The translations under genes and the position numbers were made by a program. Of a stretch of 41,590 bases of DNA, positions 30,737 to 40,234 are shown one piece after another. The notes beneath the pieces are model-generated. The model had not been told where the DNA came from. It did not search any database and was given only the letters and a program-made list of their open reading frames with translations. The DNA is from Caldilineaceae bacterium. Lineage in GTDB: Bacteria; Chloroflexota; Anaerolineae; Caldilineales; Caldilineaceae. The stretch lies in contig JAJDZJ010000058.1 in the NCBI GenBank assembly GCA_022824685.1, forward strand, positions 1-41,590, written 5' to 3'. Each line of letters starts with the position of its first letter. Position 1 is the first letter of the stretch.

Positions 30737-33076
30737 ATGATGAAATCCAAAGAACCTTCGCCAGGGCGTGGAATGGAAAGCGGAAAGATCGACAACTGGC
30801 AGGACACATATTGTCCTTATTGCGGAGTCGGGTGCGGCCTCAGGGTCGGCATTCGCGATGGGAAGGTTGCCAAAGTGCGGGGCAATCCCGATCATCCCTC
30901 CTCCTTGGGCGATCTTTGCCTCAAGCCGATCCACCTGCCCGGCGCCCTGGATACACCTGACCGCATTCGCGAGCCGCTTATGCGGATGAACGGTGCTGGA
31001 AGCGATGCACACTCTGCGAAGGGTTCCCTGCGCAAAGTGACCTGGGACAAGGCGACGACCTACATCGCATCCAACCTCAAGCGCATCGTCCGGCAGCACG
31101 GGCCCGATGCGGTGGCCTTCTACGGTTCCGGCCAGTTCACGACCGAAGATTACTACGTGGCCAACAAGCTGCTTAAGGGGTTCATCGGCACCAACAACTT
31201 CGATGCCAACTCGCGGTTGTGCATGGCCTCAGCGGTTGCGGGGTATGTCTCAGCGCTCGGTTCCGACGGACCGCCCCCCGCGTACGAGGATATTGACCAC
31301 GCAGACTGTTTCCTGCTTATCGGCGCCAACATGGCCGACTGCCATCCGGTCCTGTTCAATCGCATCAAACGGAGAAAGAAGCGAGATCCCGAAAACGTAA
31401 AGGTAATCGTGGTTGATCCCAGAGAAACGCGTACAGCCGCCATCGCCGATCTTTTTCTGCCGATTCGACCCGGATCCGACGTTGTGCTTCTCAACGGGAT
31501 GATGAATGTTCTCGTTTCCCAGGGGAAGATCGATCGCGCATTCATAGCTGAACACACGAACGGCTTTGATGAGTTGATGGAGGCATGCTGTCAGGTCTCG
31601 ACCGCCGCTGCAGCCAAGGTCTGCGGCATTTCTGAAGGCGACTTGATTCAGGCCGCGCGCCTATTTGGTGAAGCACGCGGGGTGCTCTCTTTTTGGAGCA
31701 TGGGGCTGAATCAGAGTGTAAACGGCGTGGCAAAAAACCAGGCAGTCATCAATCTGCACCTGGCTACCGGTCAGATCGGGAAGGCGGGCAGCGGCCCCTT
31801 TTCCCTGACAGGGCAGCCGAACGCCATGGGCGGACGCGAGGCCGGGGGATTGTCTCACCTGTTACCGGGCTATCGCACAGTTGCGAACGCCGACCATCGC
31901 CAGCAAGTGGAAAGGGTCTGGGGGCTGCCGGAGGACTCCATTAGCGACAGACCCGGTCTGGCCGCGGTCGACATGTTTGAGGCCGCAGCCAGAGGCGAGG
32001 TCAAGGCGATGTGGATCATGTGTACCAATCCGGTCGTCTCCATGCCCAACCTTGACGCTGTCGAAAAGGCAATGGAGAAGCTCGAACTGCTCGTGGTAAC
32101 CGATGCCTATCATCCGACCGATACGACACGGTATGCTCATATTCTGCTGCCGGCGGCACAGTGGTCGGAAAGGGAAGGGGTGATGACCAATTCGGAGCGG
32201 CGCATCACGTATCTTCCCCGCATGGTGGACCCAGTCGGTCAGGCCAAGCCGGACTGGCGAATCATCGCGGACGTGGGCGCGGCCATGGGGTTTTCGCATG
32301 CCTTTCCCTATGCGTCATCAGAGGATGTCTTTGACGAATTTACACAGTTGACCAGAGGACGAGTTTGCGATTACAGCGGAGTGAGCGTACGGAGGCTCCA
32401 GGCAGAGGGTCCCCTCCAGTGGCCGATACCCGATGACGATCATCCTGGCACTGAAAGGCTGTACTCAGGGCTGCATAGCAGACAGTCCCGCCAGCCCATC
32501 GACACGATGGATGGCGACCGCAAGGTCCTGTCTGTGGAGACGGTTGGAGCCAGCAGAGAGGGGGGCGCGAAAGTTTTCGCAACTGCTGACGGCAGGGCAA
32601 CATTTCATACCCCTGAATTTGTGCCTCCGGCTGAACTGCCAAACAGGAAGTTTCCTCTGCTTCTGACAACAGGCCGCCTGCGAAATCAGTGGCATACCAT
32701 GACCCGGACCGGCAAGTCAGAGAGCCTTTTGAAGGGCGCACGAGAGCCTTTCCTCGAGATACACCCAGTTGATGCCGTGCGGCGGCAGATCGAGAACGGG
32801 GACGTAGTCGAGGTTCGCTCACGCAGAGGCAAAGTGTGGGCAACCGCGCGGGTAACGGAGAGTATCAGGGAGGGGGCCTGCTTCATGCCCTTTCACTGGG
32901 GACGCCTGGCCGGCCGGTTCAGCGCCGCCAACAATTTGACCGTGTCGGCGGTGGATCCGATTTCGAAGGAACCTGAACTCAAAGCCTGTGCGGTCGAAGT
33001 GAGGCTGCGGCCAGGATATCAGGGAATACAGACTTCAAAGCTCTATCAACGCCTGGCCAAAGTGGTAAGAGGATAG
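30737..33076 (+). CDS. Assimilatory nitrate reductase, molybdopterin catalytic subunit (NarB/NasC type)
   Basis: 779 residues. The N-terminal 4Fe-4S motif C-P-Y-C-G-V-G-C with a later cysteine in D-L-C-L-K-P gives Cys26, Cys29, Cys33 and Cys61. The molybdenum-ligand cysteine is Cys162 in R-L-C-M-A-S-A. Molybdopterin oxidoreductase features follow: D-C-F-L-L-I-G-A-N-M-A-D-C-H-P, V-V-D-P-R-E-T-R-T, S-L-T-G-Q-P-N-A-M-G-G-R-E, and the C-terminal molydopterin-dinucleotide domain T-G-R-L-R-N-Q-W-H-T-M-T-R-T-G and P-F-H-W-G. It reduces nitrate to nitrite in the cytoplasm, probably with ferredoxin. The N-terminus is soluble with no Tat motif, which fits the assimilatory type rather than periplasmic NapA. 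Third gene of the nirA operon, 91 bases after the transporter. Confidence 0.9.
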   Translation: MMKSKEPSPGRGMESGKIDNWQDTYCPYCGVGCGLRVGIRDGKVAKVRGNPDHPSSLGDLCLKPIHLPGALDTPDRIREPLMRMNGAGSDAHSAKGSLRKVTWDKATTYIASNLKRIVRQHGPDAVAFYGSGQFTTEDYYVANKLLKGFIGTNNFDANSRLCMASAVAGYVSALGSDGPPPAYEDIDHADCFLLIGANMADCHPVLFNRIKRRKKRDPENVKVIVVDPRETRTAAIADLFLPIRPGSDVVLLNGMMNVLVSQGKIDRAFIAEHTNGFDELMEACCQVSTAAAAKVCGISEGDLIQAARLFGEARGVLSFWSMGLNQSVNGVAKNQAVINLHLATGQIGKAGSGPFSLTGQPNAMGGREAGGLSHLLPGYRTVANADHRQQVERVWGLPEDSISDRPGLAAVDMFEAAARGEVKAMWIMCTNPVVSMPNLDAVEKAMEKLELLVVTDAYHPTDTTRYAHILLPAAQWSEREGVMTNSERRITYLPRMVDPVGQAKPDWRIIADVGAAMGFSHAFPYASSEDVFDEFTQLTRGRVCDYSGVSVRRLQAEGPLQWPIPDDDHPGTERLYSGLHSRQSRQPIDTMDGDRKVLSVETVGASREGGAKVFATADGRATFHTPEFVPPAELPNRKFPLLLTTGRLRNQWHTMTRTGKSESLLKGAREPFLEIHPVDAVRRQIENGDVVEVRSRRGKVWATARVTESIREGACFMPFHWGRLAGRFSAANNLTVSAVDPISKEPELKACAVEVRLRPGYQGIQTSKLYQRLAKVVRG

Positions 33077-33271
33077 CCCCGGGTTGTTCCTGTGGCACTG
33101 AACCTGCCCCCCAACTACCTTGTGCTCTCCGGCGCCGAAATTGGCCAGCCTGACCGCGATTCAACTGCACCGAGAGGGCTGATTTGATTCCTCCCTCCCA
33201 ACTCCCCTTCGCGCCCCAGGCGCCGCAACATGCTACTTTCGCCCGTGTCCAGGCGCACGGCCCCGGACTCC

Positions 33272-34327
33272 CTATCTCCTCAACTCAACACTCTCACCCG
33301 ACTTAGCGCTCTCCACCGCCGCGAACGCCATGCGCAAACTCACCAGGTGGTCGCGGCCCGAGCTCTCCGGCTCGCGGCCCCCTTCCAACGCCAGCATCAT
33401 CTCTCCCATCGAACCGGCGAATCCCTCACATTCCCATGTGCCTCCGATATCGAAAGTCTGTACCTTTTCAGGAGAGTCCTTGAACGACAGGCTTAACTTG
33501 GCCTTTCCCGGGGGATCGCTGAGCAACGCGCTCCCCCGCGTTCCATCCACGAACCACATCTGGTCATGTAAAGCGGATGCAGAAACGATGTTGTTGAAGT
33601 GCAGGGTCGTCATGACCCGCGACGAAGGATCGTACTCGAAGAGAATCGTATAGATCATCGGCGAGACCGCGTTCTGACCGGGCGCCATCGCAGTCGTCGC
33701 CTTCACCCGCCGCGGTGTGTAACCGGTAAAGTACCGACTCAGATCAATATAGTGGATACCATGATCAACGATGTTGAAGTCCTCTCGCTCAGCATACCAG
33801 CCAAAGTCCTGATAGGCCCGATAAATGTGGGTAACGGCGTAGACATGCCCCAACACGCCGCGTTCCACCAGTAGTCTGAGTGCCCGATGAGAGGGCGTCC
33901 AACGCGCCTGGTGATTGACCATCAGTGTTACCCCGGCCTCACGGCATATCCCGACAATTCGCTCGGCCTCGCCCAAGGTCGGGGCCAGTGGCTTTTGCGA
34001 AAAAATATGCTTGCCAGCCGCGGCGATCTGCTCGACCAAAGGCAGGCGCTGGTGAGCGTGTACTGCCAGGTCAACAATATCCACTTCCGGATGAGATAAC
34101 AGTTCTCCCACATCGGTTGTAACCAGTGGGCTGCCGTATATGGCTGCTGCGCTGTGTGCTTTTTCCTCTATTGTGTCGCAACAAGCGACGACCCGGTAGT
34201 CGGCCTTCTTGTAGGCAGGAATGTGGGAATCGCCTACGACAATGCCGCATCCAACGACGCCAATACCGTAGCCCAGGTCTGAAGGCAGTTCGGGCAGATA
34301 ATCGGAAGGCTGCATGTCCACGAACAT
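33272..34327 (-). CDS. Gfo/Idh/MocA family NAD(P)-dependent oxidoreductase
   Basis: 351 residues, usual family length. Nucleotide-binding start G-I-G-V-V-G-C-G-I-V (22-31) and second strand Y-R-V-V-A-C-C-D. Catalytic segment Q-K-P-L-A (E-K-P in most members, so Glu is replaced by Gln here), and D-H-G-I-H-Y-I-D near residue 187 supplies the His. AAGGAGGAG precedes ATG 34327. These enzymes oxidise or reduce sugars and cyclitols, some cleave glycosides by an NAD-dependent redox route. Last gene of the minus-strand operon, 253 bases after the frameshifted glycoside-hydrolase-like gene. The Q-K-P variant and the operon suggest action on oligosaccharide products. Confidence 0.85.
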   Translation of the reverse strand: MFVDMQPSDYLPELPSDLGYGIGVVGCGIVVGDSHIPAYKKADYRVVACCDTIEEKAHSAAAIYGSPLVTTDVGELLSHPEVDIVDLAVHAHQRLPLVEQIAAAGKHIFSQKPLAPTLGEAERIVGICREAGVTLMVNHQARWTPSHRALRLLVERGVLGHVYAVTHIYRAYQDFGWYAEREDFNIVDHGIHYIDLSRYFTGYTPRRVKATTAMAPGQNAVSPMIYTILFEYDPSSRVMTTLHFNNIVSASALHDQMWFVDGTRGSALLSDPPGKAKLSLSFKDSPEKVQTFDIGGTWECEGFAGSMGEMMLALEGGREPESSGRDHLVSLRMAFAAVESAKSGESVELRR

Positions 34328-34580
34328 GGCAAGGCTCCTCCTTCAAAGCATTTCAAGGCGAAGAATGTGATGAAATGCCGCCTCATACCGATGAACGGAA
34401 GGAAAGTGTAGGTCAGATTGTTGGGAAGTCCTGTAGCTCTCGGCCAAGTGTGAGACCGACTCGAAGGGACGACGCGCTTGCTCCCACTACATTTATTTAG
34501 AGGGTCATTGCATTTGGGAACATCGAGCCGCGCTCCCGATGCCCGCAAAAAGTGAACACGCTCGCCTGCGCCTGCGCGGC

Positions 34581-36244
34581 TTAGGCTGACCAGTAGGGTG
34601 AATATTTGTCCATGTGGTGACCGCCCAAACTGTGCAACGGGATCTGCCGGTACGCAGGCCACTCGTCAGCCGCCCACTCTTTCAACTCCTCTTCATGCCC
34701 CAGGCGCCGTATCATGCTCCACTCGTCCAGGTAGGGGTAACGGCTGTTCGTATCCCAAAAAGCCAGTCCGTCGACACCAGCTGCATAGCACTCCAACGCT
34801 CGCTGCCGGTACGCCTCCGCCGGCATCCGTCGCGGCAGAATGTCGGCGTAAACCTGGCAGTCCGTGCCGCGCGTGACCTCAACGAAGGAGGCAACATCAA
34901 CATCCATATCGCCGTGCCAGGGGTTCGGAATGATGAAATCCACCAACCCTTCCTCCGCCCACGCCGCCACATCCAGGCCATACTGTAGATTGTACGGCAG
35001 CGTGTTGATAACGTAAGCCGATACCTGAATATGTCTCCCCTGCCGCTCACCCACACGGTCCATCTCCTCGCGCAGCGCACGCATGAATGACGTCATCCAA
35101 CTCGCTCTGTAGGACAGCCAGCGAGGATCATCCTCCGGCAGCTGTCGGGGATCCTGTCCGTGCAGCTGCTGAAAACCTTCGACGATGGGCTGCTCGTAGA
35201 GGACACACGGCAGACCGCGGATAAAGGCCATGTTGACACCGTCCGCTCCTCGCTCTGCCACCTCTCGGAAAAGCGAAATCACAAAGTCCTGGACACCGGG
35301 AAAAGCATAGCTCAGACGGGCGACGGCCTGGCCATCGCGGTCCACACAGCGCCATTCAGGATGCTGGCGATAGAGGCCCTCTTCCATATCATCCGGGGGG
35401 GAAAAACCCACCCGCCTACGCGATACGTGCCATGCAGCTCGATACCCAGATCGTGGGCGTGGTCAATCACCGTCTTCAAAGGGTCAATCCCCTTTTCCTT
35501 CAGTGTACGAAAGCTCTCTGCCGCCTGGCGATCACAGTGCCGCGAAAAGTCGCTCATACCCTCCTTCACGGCAAGTTCGCCGACTTCGGAAAAGTGCTGT
35601 ACCATGCTGCCCGCGCCCATCCCCCACAGAAGCTTCTGAAAGTCGGTGTCGCGAAAGGGTTCTACCTCCTCGATGATATCTTCCTCTGTGTACAGCGCTC
35701 GTTCGCCGAAAACGCTCCAGGCGTCGTTGTAGGCGACGAGCCGTTTCGTACTGCTTCGAGCCCGGTCCCGCTGGATGGCAGCAACCTCTTCCGGAGTCAA
35801 TGGCTCCAGTTTCACATAGGCGATACCCGCCGCCCAGGGAGTGCCTGCGCTCTGCTGGCCGATTTGCAACCCCTGGTCTGTCAGATCAGCGCATTTCCAG
35901 AACACTTCGCCCATGCTTGCGAAATAATTCGTCTTCTTTATGTCCGGGTAAAGATATGTAGACGTGGTGAAACAGGGATCATCCGTCAACTTGACCCGCA
36001 CCACCCTGTCCACCCAGTTTGTCCAGAGGCCCAGGTGGATGGCATACCACCCTTCCACGTCCAGGGGAAGCGTAAGCGTGGGCGCGTTGCACTCGATACC
36101 GGCCACAACCATCCTGCCCGTTACGCCTTCCGCCTCGTATGGGATCGCCCGCCAGTGACCATGCTCAGCGATCTCTGAAATGGCCGATTCAGGTTGACAA
36201 CGGCCCATATCGGAAATGTAGATGGCCTTACGTTCTGCACACAT
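34581..36244 (-). pseudogene. Glycoside-hydrolase-like protein, copy 2, frameshifted at a C7 tract
   Basis: Two overlapping frames together match the neighbouring 561-residue protein. Frame 1 starts at ATG 36244 (GAGGAGGAGGG upstream, 22 bases after the previous stop) and covers the N-terminal beta domain (L-D-V-E-G-W-Y-A-I-H-L-G) and half the barrel, ending near Y-R-V-G-G-W-V-F-P-P. Frame 2 takes over at P-P-D-D-M-E-E-G-L-Y and runs to the stop at 34581 (V-D-G-L-A-F-W-D-T-N, compare M-D-G-M-A-I-W-D-I-N in the paralog). The switch is at seven Cs on the coding strand (35395-35401 on the plus strand); eight Cs would restore one frame. It may be inactivated, phase-variable, or a sequencing error. 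Family: TIM-barrel glycoside hydrolase-like proteins of uncertain activity. Confidence 0.7.
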
Positions 36245-36266
36245 GCGCACCCTCCTCCTCGCTCTC

Positions 36267-37952
36267 CTATCCCCCGGTGTAGATGACGAGCAGCTCCGGC
36301 GGCCACCCTGAGGGAACGTTTTTGTCAACAGTCTGCGAGAAATCCCGATCCCGTATCGTGATCAACCTGGTCCGCTCCATCTTTGGATACCGTTCCGCTT
36401 TCGGCAGATCGATCACCTCCTCGCGGTGACCCAACCGGCTCTCTATCGCCCACGTTTCGGGACGCGTTGTGTTGATGTCCCAAATGGCCATCCCGTCCAT
36501 GCCCCCGGCATAAGCATGCTTCATCGTCAGCGACTTGTCCTCTTTTGTGGACACCATGTACACCTGGCATCCGTTCTCTTTGGCCAGCCTGACCAGGTCG
36601 GAGGGAGGATTCGTGATGATGAAGTCGACCAGCTTTTCCTCCACCCAGGTGTAGGCGTCGTAGGCGAAATAGCGCATGTCCTCCCGGCCGCCCTCAAAGA
36701 TCGCCGACACCTGCATTCTGCGCCCTCGCTTTTCCCCGTGCCGGTCCGCCGTCCTCCTTACAGCCCGCACGAACTCAGTCAAAAAGCTCGCTTTGACTCT
36801 GTACAGCCGCTCGTCGTCATCGGCGACCTCGCGCGCGTCGAGCCCATACAGCCGTTTGAACTCGTCCAGCACCGGCTGCTCGTAGCCGATATACTCCGGC
36901 CCCCGCGTGAAACAGAGGTGTACCCCGTCAATGTCATATTCCATCCCCTCCTCCATCAGAGAGACCATGAAGTCCCGCACCTTCGGGAATGCATAGCTGG
37001 CCTTCATCAGCGGCGAGCCGTCTTTGGCCACAATTCGGCAATCCGGATTGTCCCGTAGAAAAGTGGTCTCTGTCGAAAAGAAGAAGTAAGGTTGAGCCTT
37101 ATCAACGATGCTCAACCGGTAATACGGGTGGAACTCCAGTCCCAGCTCATGCGCATACTCCATCGCCGCCGCGAACGGGACAATGCCCTGATCCGCCAGC
37201 GCCTTGTGGCTCTTGAGGGCGTGTACGTGCCGCAACACAGGGGACACCCCATCCTCACTCCCATAGAAACGTCCAACCTTGGAGTGATAATAGGTCAGAT
37301 CGCTCAAATTTACCCCCCACAGCACCTTTCCCACATCCGCGTGCCGAAACGGCTCGATCTGCTCCAGGAGCTCCTCTCTCGTCGCCGGACACATCTGGTG
37401 AAACAGCCCTTCGCCATCAATCATGCCAACGACCCTGCGCGTCTCTCTCTGCTCCCTGTCGCGCTGGATGGCCTCCACTTCGGTCTGCGTCAACGGCGCC
37501 AGCTTGACGTAAGCGACACACGCCAAAGTCGGAGGGTGAGCGGTATTCTGCTTGCTGAAAACCAGGTCCTGACCTGTCAGGTCGGCAAACCGGGGAAACG
37601 TCTCGACAAGCTCCGTCCTATCCCAGAAACACCCGGGAAGCGATGGGCTCTGCACATAGTGCTCAACAACGGTGTACACCTTCTCACCGGAAAGCCTGTA
37701 CTTGACCAGGCTTGTATGTTCCTGCTCCACCCCGGGCCAGAAGCCGATGCTGATCGCATGCCAGCCCTCTACGTTCAGCGGCAGGGTGATGGCCGGCGTC
37801 TCGTAGAGCGCGTGCGCAAAGGCCATGTTGCCGGCCAGGCCTTCCTCCGCCGTGTACGCCACCACCTGCCACTTGTGTCTCTCCGGCGCGGTTGACAGTG
37901 CGTCCTGTGGCAGACATTCCGACATGTCGGTCAGGTAGATGGCCTCTGCCAT
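36267..37952 (-). CDS. Glycoside-hydrolase-like TIM-barrel protein, copy 1
   Basis: 561 residues, no signal peptide seen, so probably cytoplasmic. The first ~150 residues form a beta-rich domain (A-I-T-L-P-L-N-V-E-G-W-H-A-I-S-I-G-F-W), followed by a hinge L-T-Q-T-E-V-E-A-I-Q-R-D-R-E-Q-R and a barrel with L-G-L-E-F-H-P-Y-Y-R, Y-D-I-D-G-V-H-L-C-F-T-R-G-P, L-V-D-F-I-I-T-N-P-P and M-D-G-M-A-I-W-D-I-N. This resembles glycosyl-hydrolase-like (GHL10-type) proteins. Catalytic acids cannot be assigned with certainty. GGAG precedes ATG 37952. It lies between the Dpp-type permeases and its frameshifted paralog in one minus-strand operon, so it probably cleaves an imported glycoside or oligosaccharide. 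Confidence 0.6.
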   Translation of the reverse strand: MAEAIYLTDMSECLPQDALSTAPERHKWQVVAYTAEEGLAGNMAFAHALYETPAITLPLNVEGWHAISIGFWPGVEQEHTSLVKYRLSGEKVYTVVEHYVQSPSLPGCFWDRTELVETFPRFADLTGQDLVFSKQNTAHPPTLACVAYVKLAPLTQTEVEAIQRDREQRETRRVVGMIDGEGLFHQMCPATREELLEQIEPFRHADVGKVLWGVNLSDLTYYHSKVGRFYGSEDGVSPVLRHVHALKSHKALADQGIVPFAAAMEYAHELGLEFHPYYRLSIVDKAQPYFFFSTETTFLRDNPDCRIVAKDGSPLMKASYAFPKVRDFMVSLMEEGMEYDIDGVHLCFTRGPEYIGYEQPVLDEFKRLYGLDAREVADDDERLYRVKASFLTEFVRAVRRTADRHGEKRGRRMQVSAIFEGGREDMRYFAYDAYTWVEEKLVDFIITNPPSDLVRLAKENGCQVYMVSTKEDKSLTMKHAYAGGMDGMAIWDINTTRPETWAIESRLGHREEVIDLPKAERYPKMERTRLITIRDRDFSQTVDKNVPSGWPPELLVIYTGG

Positions 37953-38097
37953 AATTGCATCTCCGTGAGGAACGGGCGTATGACGACAATTCGATGTGGC
38001 AACGAGGATGCTGTAGTGAATGAGAATCCGCGTCGCGTGAACCCTCAGCGGAGCGGCTACCGGACTCTGTGGGCGGTCGCGCCCAATTCACACTCCC

Positions 38098-39033
38098 TTA
38101 GTCCAGCATCGTGCGCGGGTCGAGAGCGTCACGCAGACCGTCGCCAATGAAATTTATGCTCAGCACGGTTATGGCGATCATCGCGCCCGGCGGCATCCAG
38201 ATCCACGGCCTTCTCTCAAGTGTCGTGAGCGACGTCGCCGCACTCAACATCTGGCCCCAACTCGGTCGCGGCGCCTGTACGCCCAGTCCCAGGAAGCTCA
38301 GCCCGGCCTCAGCCATGATAGCCCCGGCGATGCCGAATGTGGCTGCCACCACAAGCGGGCCGACCACGTTCGGCAAAATGTGGCGGAAGATGATACCGGG
38401 CTCGGTCGCGCCCAAACAGCGCGCCGCCATGACGAAATCACGCTCGCTGAGCGACAAAAACACCCCGCGCACCAAACGCGCAATACTCGGCCACCCAAGG
38501 AAGCCGAGAATGATCATGATATTGAAAATGCTGGGACCAACGACCGCGACCAGGGTCAGGATGATGAGTAAACTGGGGAAGCACATCACGATGTCGGTAA
38601 TTCGCATGATGATGAAATCTGTCACCCCGCCGCGGTAGCCGCTCACTCCCCCCAGGATCGTGCCAATCGAAATATAAATGGACGTCGCGATCAGTCCCAC
38701 CGAGAGCGAAACGCGGCCCCCGTGCAAAATGCGGGCAAGCATGTCTCGACCGGATCGGTCGGTCCCCAGGATGTGCTCTGAGCTGGGCGGCGCCCGCAGA
38801 TTTTGCAGGTCGGCCGTGTAAGGATCATTGGGGCTGCTGAGCAGGGGGGCGAAAATAGCGGCAAATGCCAGCACAATCATGATGGCAATCGATACCAGCG
38901 CCAGTTTGTGTCGGCTGAATCGGCGCCAGATAAGCTCGCGCAGACCGACGACCGCCTGCCCGCGCACCATATGTTGCAGGTCTTCACTGACGAGCGACGC
39001 CTGCCTTGCTCTACCTTTCTCTTCGCCTTCCAT
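38098..39033 (-). CDS. ABC transporter permease, DppC/OppC type
   Basis: 311 residues. A hydrophilic N-terminus with R-R-F-S-R-H-K-L-A precedes the first membrane segment, then H-I-L-G-T-D-R-S-G-R-D-M-L-A-R-I-L-H-G-G-R-V-S-L-S-V-G, the hallmark of DppC proteins. EAA loop A-A-R-C-L-G-A-T-E-P-G-I-I-F-R-H-I-L-P-N-V. Inner-membrane half of an importer for peptides, oligosaccharides or similar. AGAGGAAG lies directly ahead of ATG 39033, 68 bases after the DppB-type gene. The ATPases (DppD/DppF type) are not encoded in this window. Confidence 0.9.
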   Translation of the reverse strand: MEGEEKGRARQASLVSEDLQHMVRGQAVVGLRELIWRRFSRHKLALVSIAIMIVLAFAAIFAPLLSSPNDPYTADLQNLRAPPSSEHILGTDRSGRDMLARILHGGRVSLSVGLIATSIYISIGTILGGVSGYRGGVTDFIIMRITDIVMCFPSLLIILTLVAVVGPSIFNIMIILGFLGWPSIARLVRGVFLSLSERDFVMAARCLGATEPGIIFRHILPNVVGPLVVAATFGIAGAIMAEAGLSFLGLGVQAPRPSWGQMLSAATSLTTLERRPWIWMPPGAMIAITVLSINFIGDGLRDALDPRTMLD

Positions 39034-39101
39034 TTCTTCCTCTGTCCGGGAATGAGGACCGCCGCCGGATTCTCTACCCCCCAGGTACAGCCTGATCCGC
39101 G

Positions 39102-40061
39102 CTACTCATAGCGGATTCGCGGGTCCACAACTGTATAGACGATGTCGGCGACCAGGTTGCTGAGCAGAACCATGGTCGCAGAGACGAGACCGATTCCCAT
39201 GATCACGGGGTAATCCCGGCCCAGCGTGTGCTCAATCGCCATGCGCGCCATGCCGGGCCAGGAAAAGAGGACTTCGATGAACAGCGCGCCGCCGATCAAA
39301 CTGGGCAGACTCAAACCGACAATCGTCACCAGCGGCAGCAGCGCATTGCGCAGCACATGACCAATGCGCACAGCGCGTTCTCGCAGCCCTTTCGCCCGCG
39401 CAGTCGTTACGTAGTCCTGCCGCATCACCTCCAGGACGCTCGAGCGTGTGTAGCGCAGGTAGCCGGCGACACCTTCAATCCCCAATACGGTGGCAGGTAA
39501 CACCAGGTGATGAAGACGGTCGATGATCGGTGGGAGAGTGCTCAGTGGTTCCTTAATGCCTGAGGTCGGGAAGAGAGGTATCCTGAATGAGAACATGTAT
39601 ATCGCCAGCAAGGCAAAGAAGAAAGCCGGCACCGATATGCCAATGAACACCAATAAAGCAAATACATTGTCCAGGATCGAATACTGGTTGAAGGCGGCGT
39701 AGATACCCAGCGAAACGCCCAGAACGATACTGATAGCCAGAGCCGTCATCATCAACTGCAACGTCTGCGGCAACCGCTCCGCAATCATGGTCGCCACAGG
39801 CCTGTGCGTGACGTAGGAGTAGCCTAGGTTCCCTCGCAACACCTCCTTCAGCCAGATGAAATACCGCACCGGAATCGGCCTGTTGATGCCCAGCGCCTCT
39901 TTGAGCTTTTCAACCTCACCTGGCTCTATCCCGCTCATGGGGTCGATCATGGCCGTAACCGGATCGCCCGGGGCCAGGTTGGCGAAAGCGAACGTAACGA
40001 CTGTGATGCCCAACAATACCGGGAACGAGATCAGAATACGCCGTAAGATATAGCGTCCCAA
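39102..40061 (-). CDS. ABC transporter permease, DppB/OppB type
   Basis: 319 residues from TTG 40061, which has GAGGGAG 7 bases upstream; TTG 40082 is possible but lacks such a site. It begins L-G-R-Y-I-L-R-R-I-L-I-S-F-P-V-L-L-G-I-T, typical of DppB, followed by A-P-G-D-P and L-G-I-N-R-P-I-P-V-R-Y. EAA loop T-A-R-A-K-G-L-R-E-R-A-V-R-I-G-H-V-L-R-N-A-L-L-P. Six membrane segments. Pairs with the DppC-type permease and receives substrate from the binding protein encoded upstream; the gap to that gene carries a perfect hairpin. Confidence 0.9.
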   Translation of the reverse strand: MGRYILRRILISFPVLLGITVVTFAFANLAPGDPVTAMIDPMSGIEPGEVEKLKEALGINRPIPVRYFIWLKEVLRGNLGYSYVTHRPVATMIAERLPQTLQLMMTALAISIVLGVSLGIYAAFNQYSILDNVFALLVFIGISVPAFFFALLAIYMFSFRIPLFPTSGIKEPLSTLPPIIDRLHHLVLPATVLGIEGVAGYLRYTRSSVLEVMRQDYVTTARAKGLRERAVRIGHVLRNALLPLVTIVGLSLPSLIGGALFIEVLFSWPGMARMAIEHTLGRDYPVIMGIGLVSATMVLLSNLVADIVYTVVDPRIRYE

Positions 40062-40109
40062 GGTGTAACTCCCTCGGTTCAATCAGGGTTCGAAGGACGG
40101 TGGGAAGAG

Positions 40110-40137
40110 GGTGGGGTCGTTTTGCGCCGACCCCACC
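40110..40137 (-). terminator. Intercistronic hairpin between binding-protein and permease genes
   Basis: GGTGGGGTCG (40110-40119) pairs perfectly with CGACCCCACC (40128-40137) around an 8-base loop, 98 bases after the binding-protein stop and about 50 bases before the DppB start. No T run follows on the transcribed strand. Third instance of this arrangement in the window. Confidence 0.6.
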
Positions 40138-40234
40138 ACTCATGCTCCCCAAAAGGAGAGTTGGTCCAGCATTGAAATCCTTACGCCAAACGTGAGGCGG
40201 ACCCGATCTGCTTCAGACCGGCACGACAATGTAG

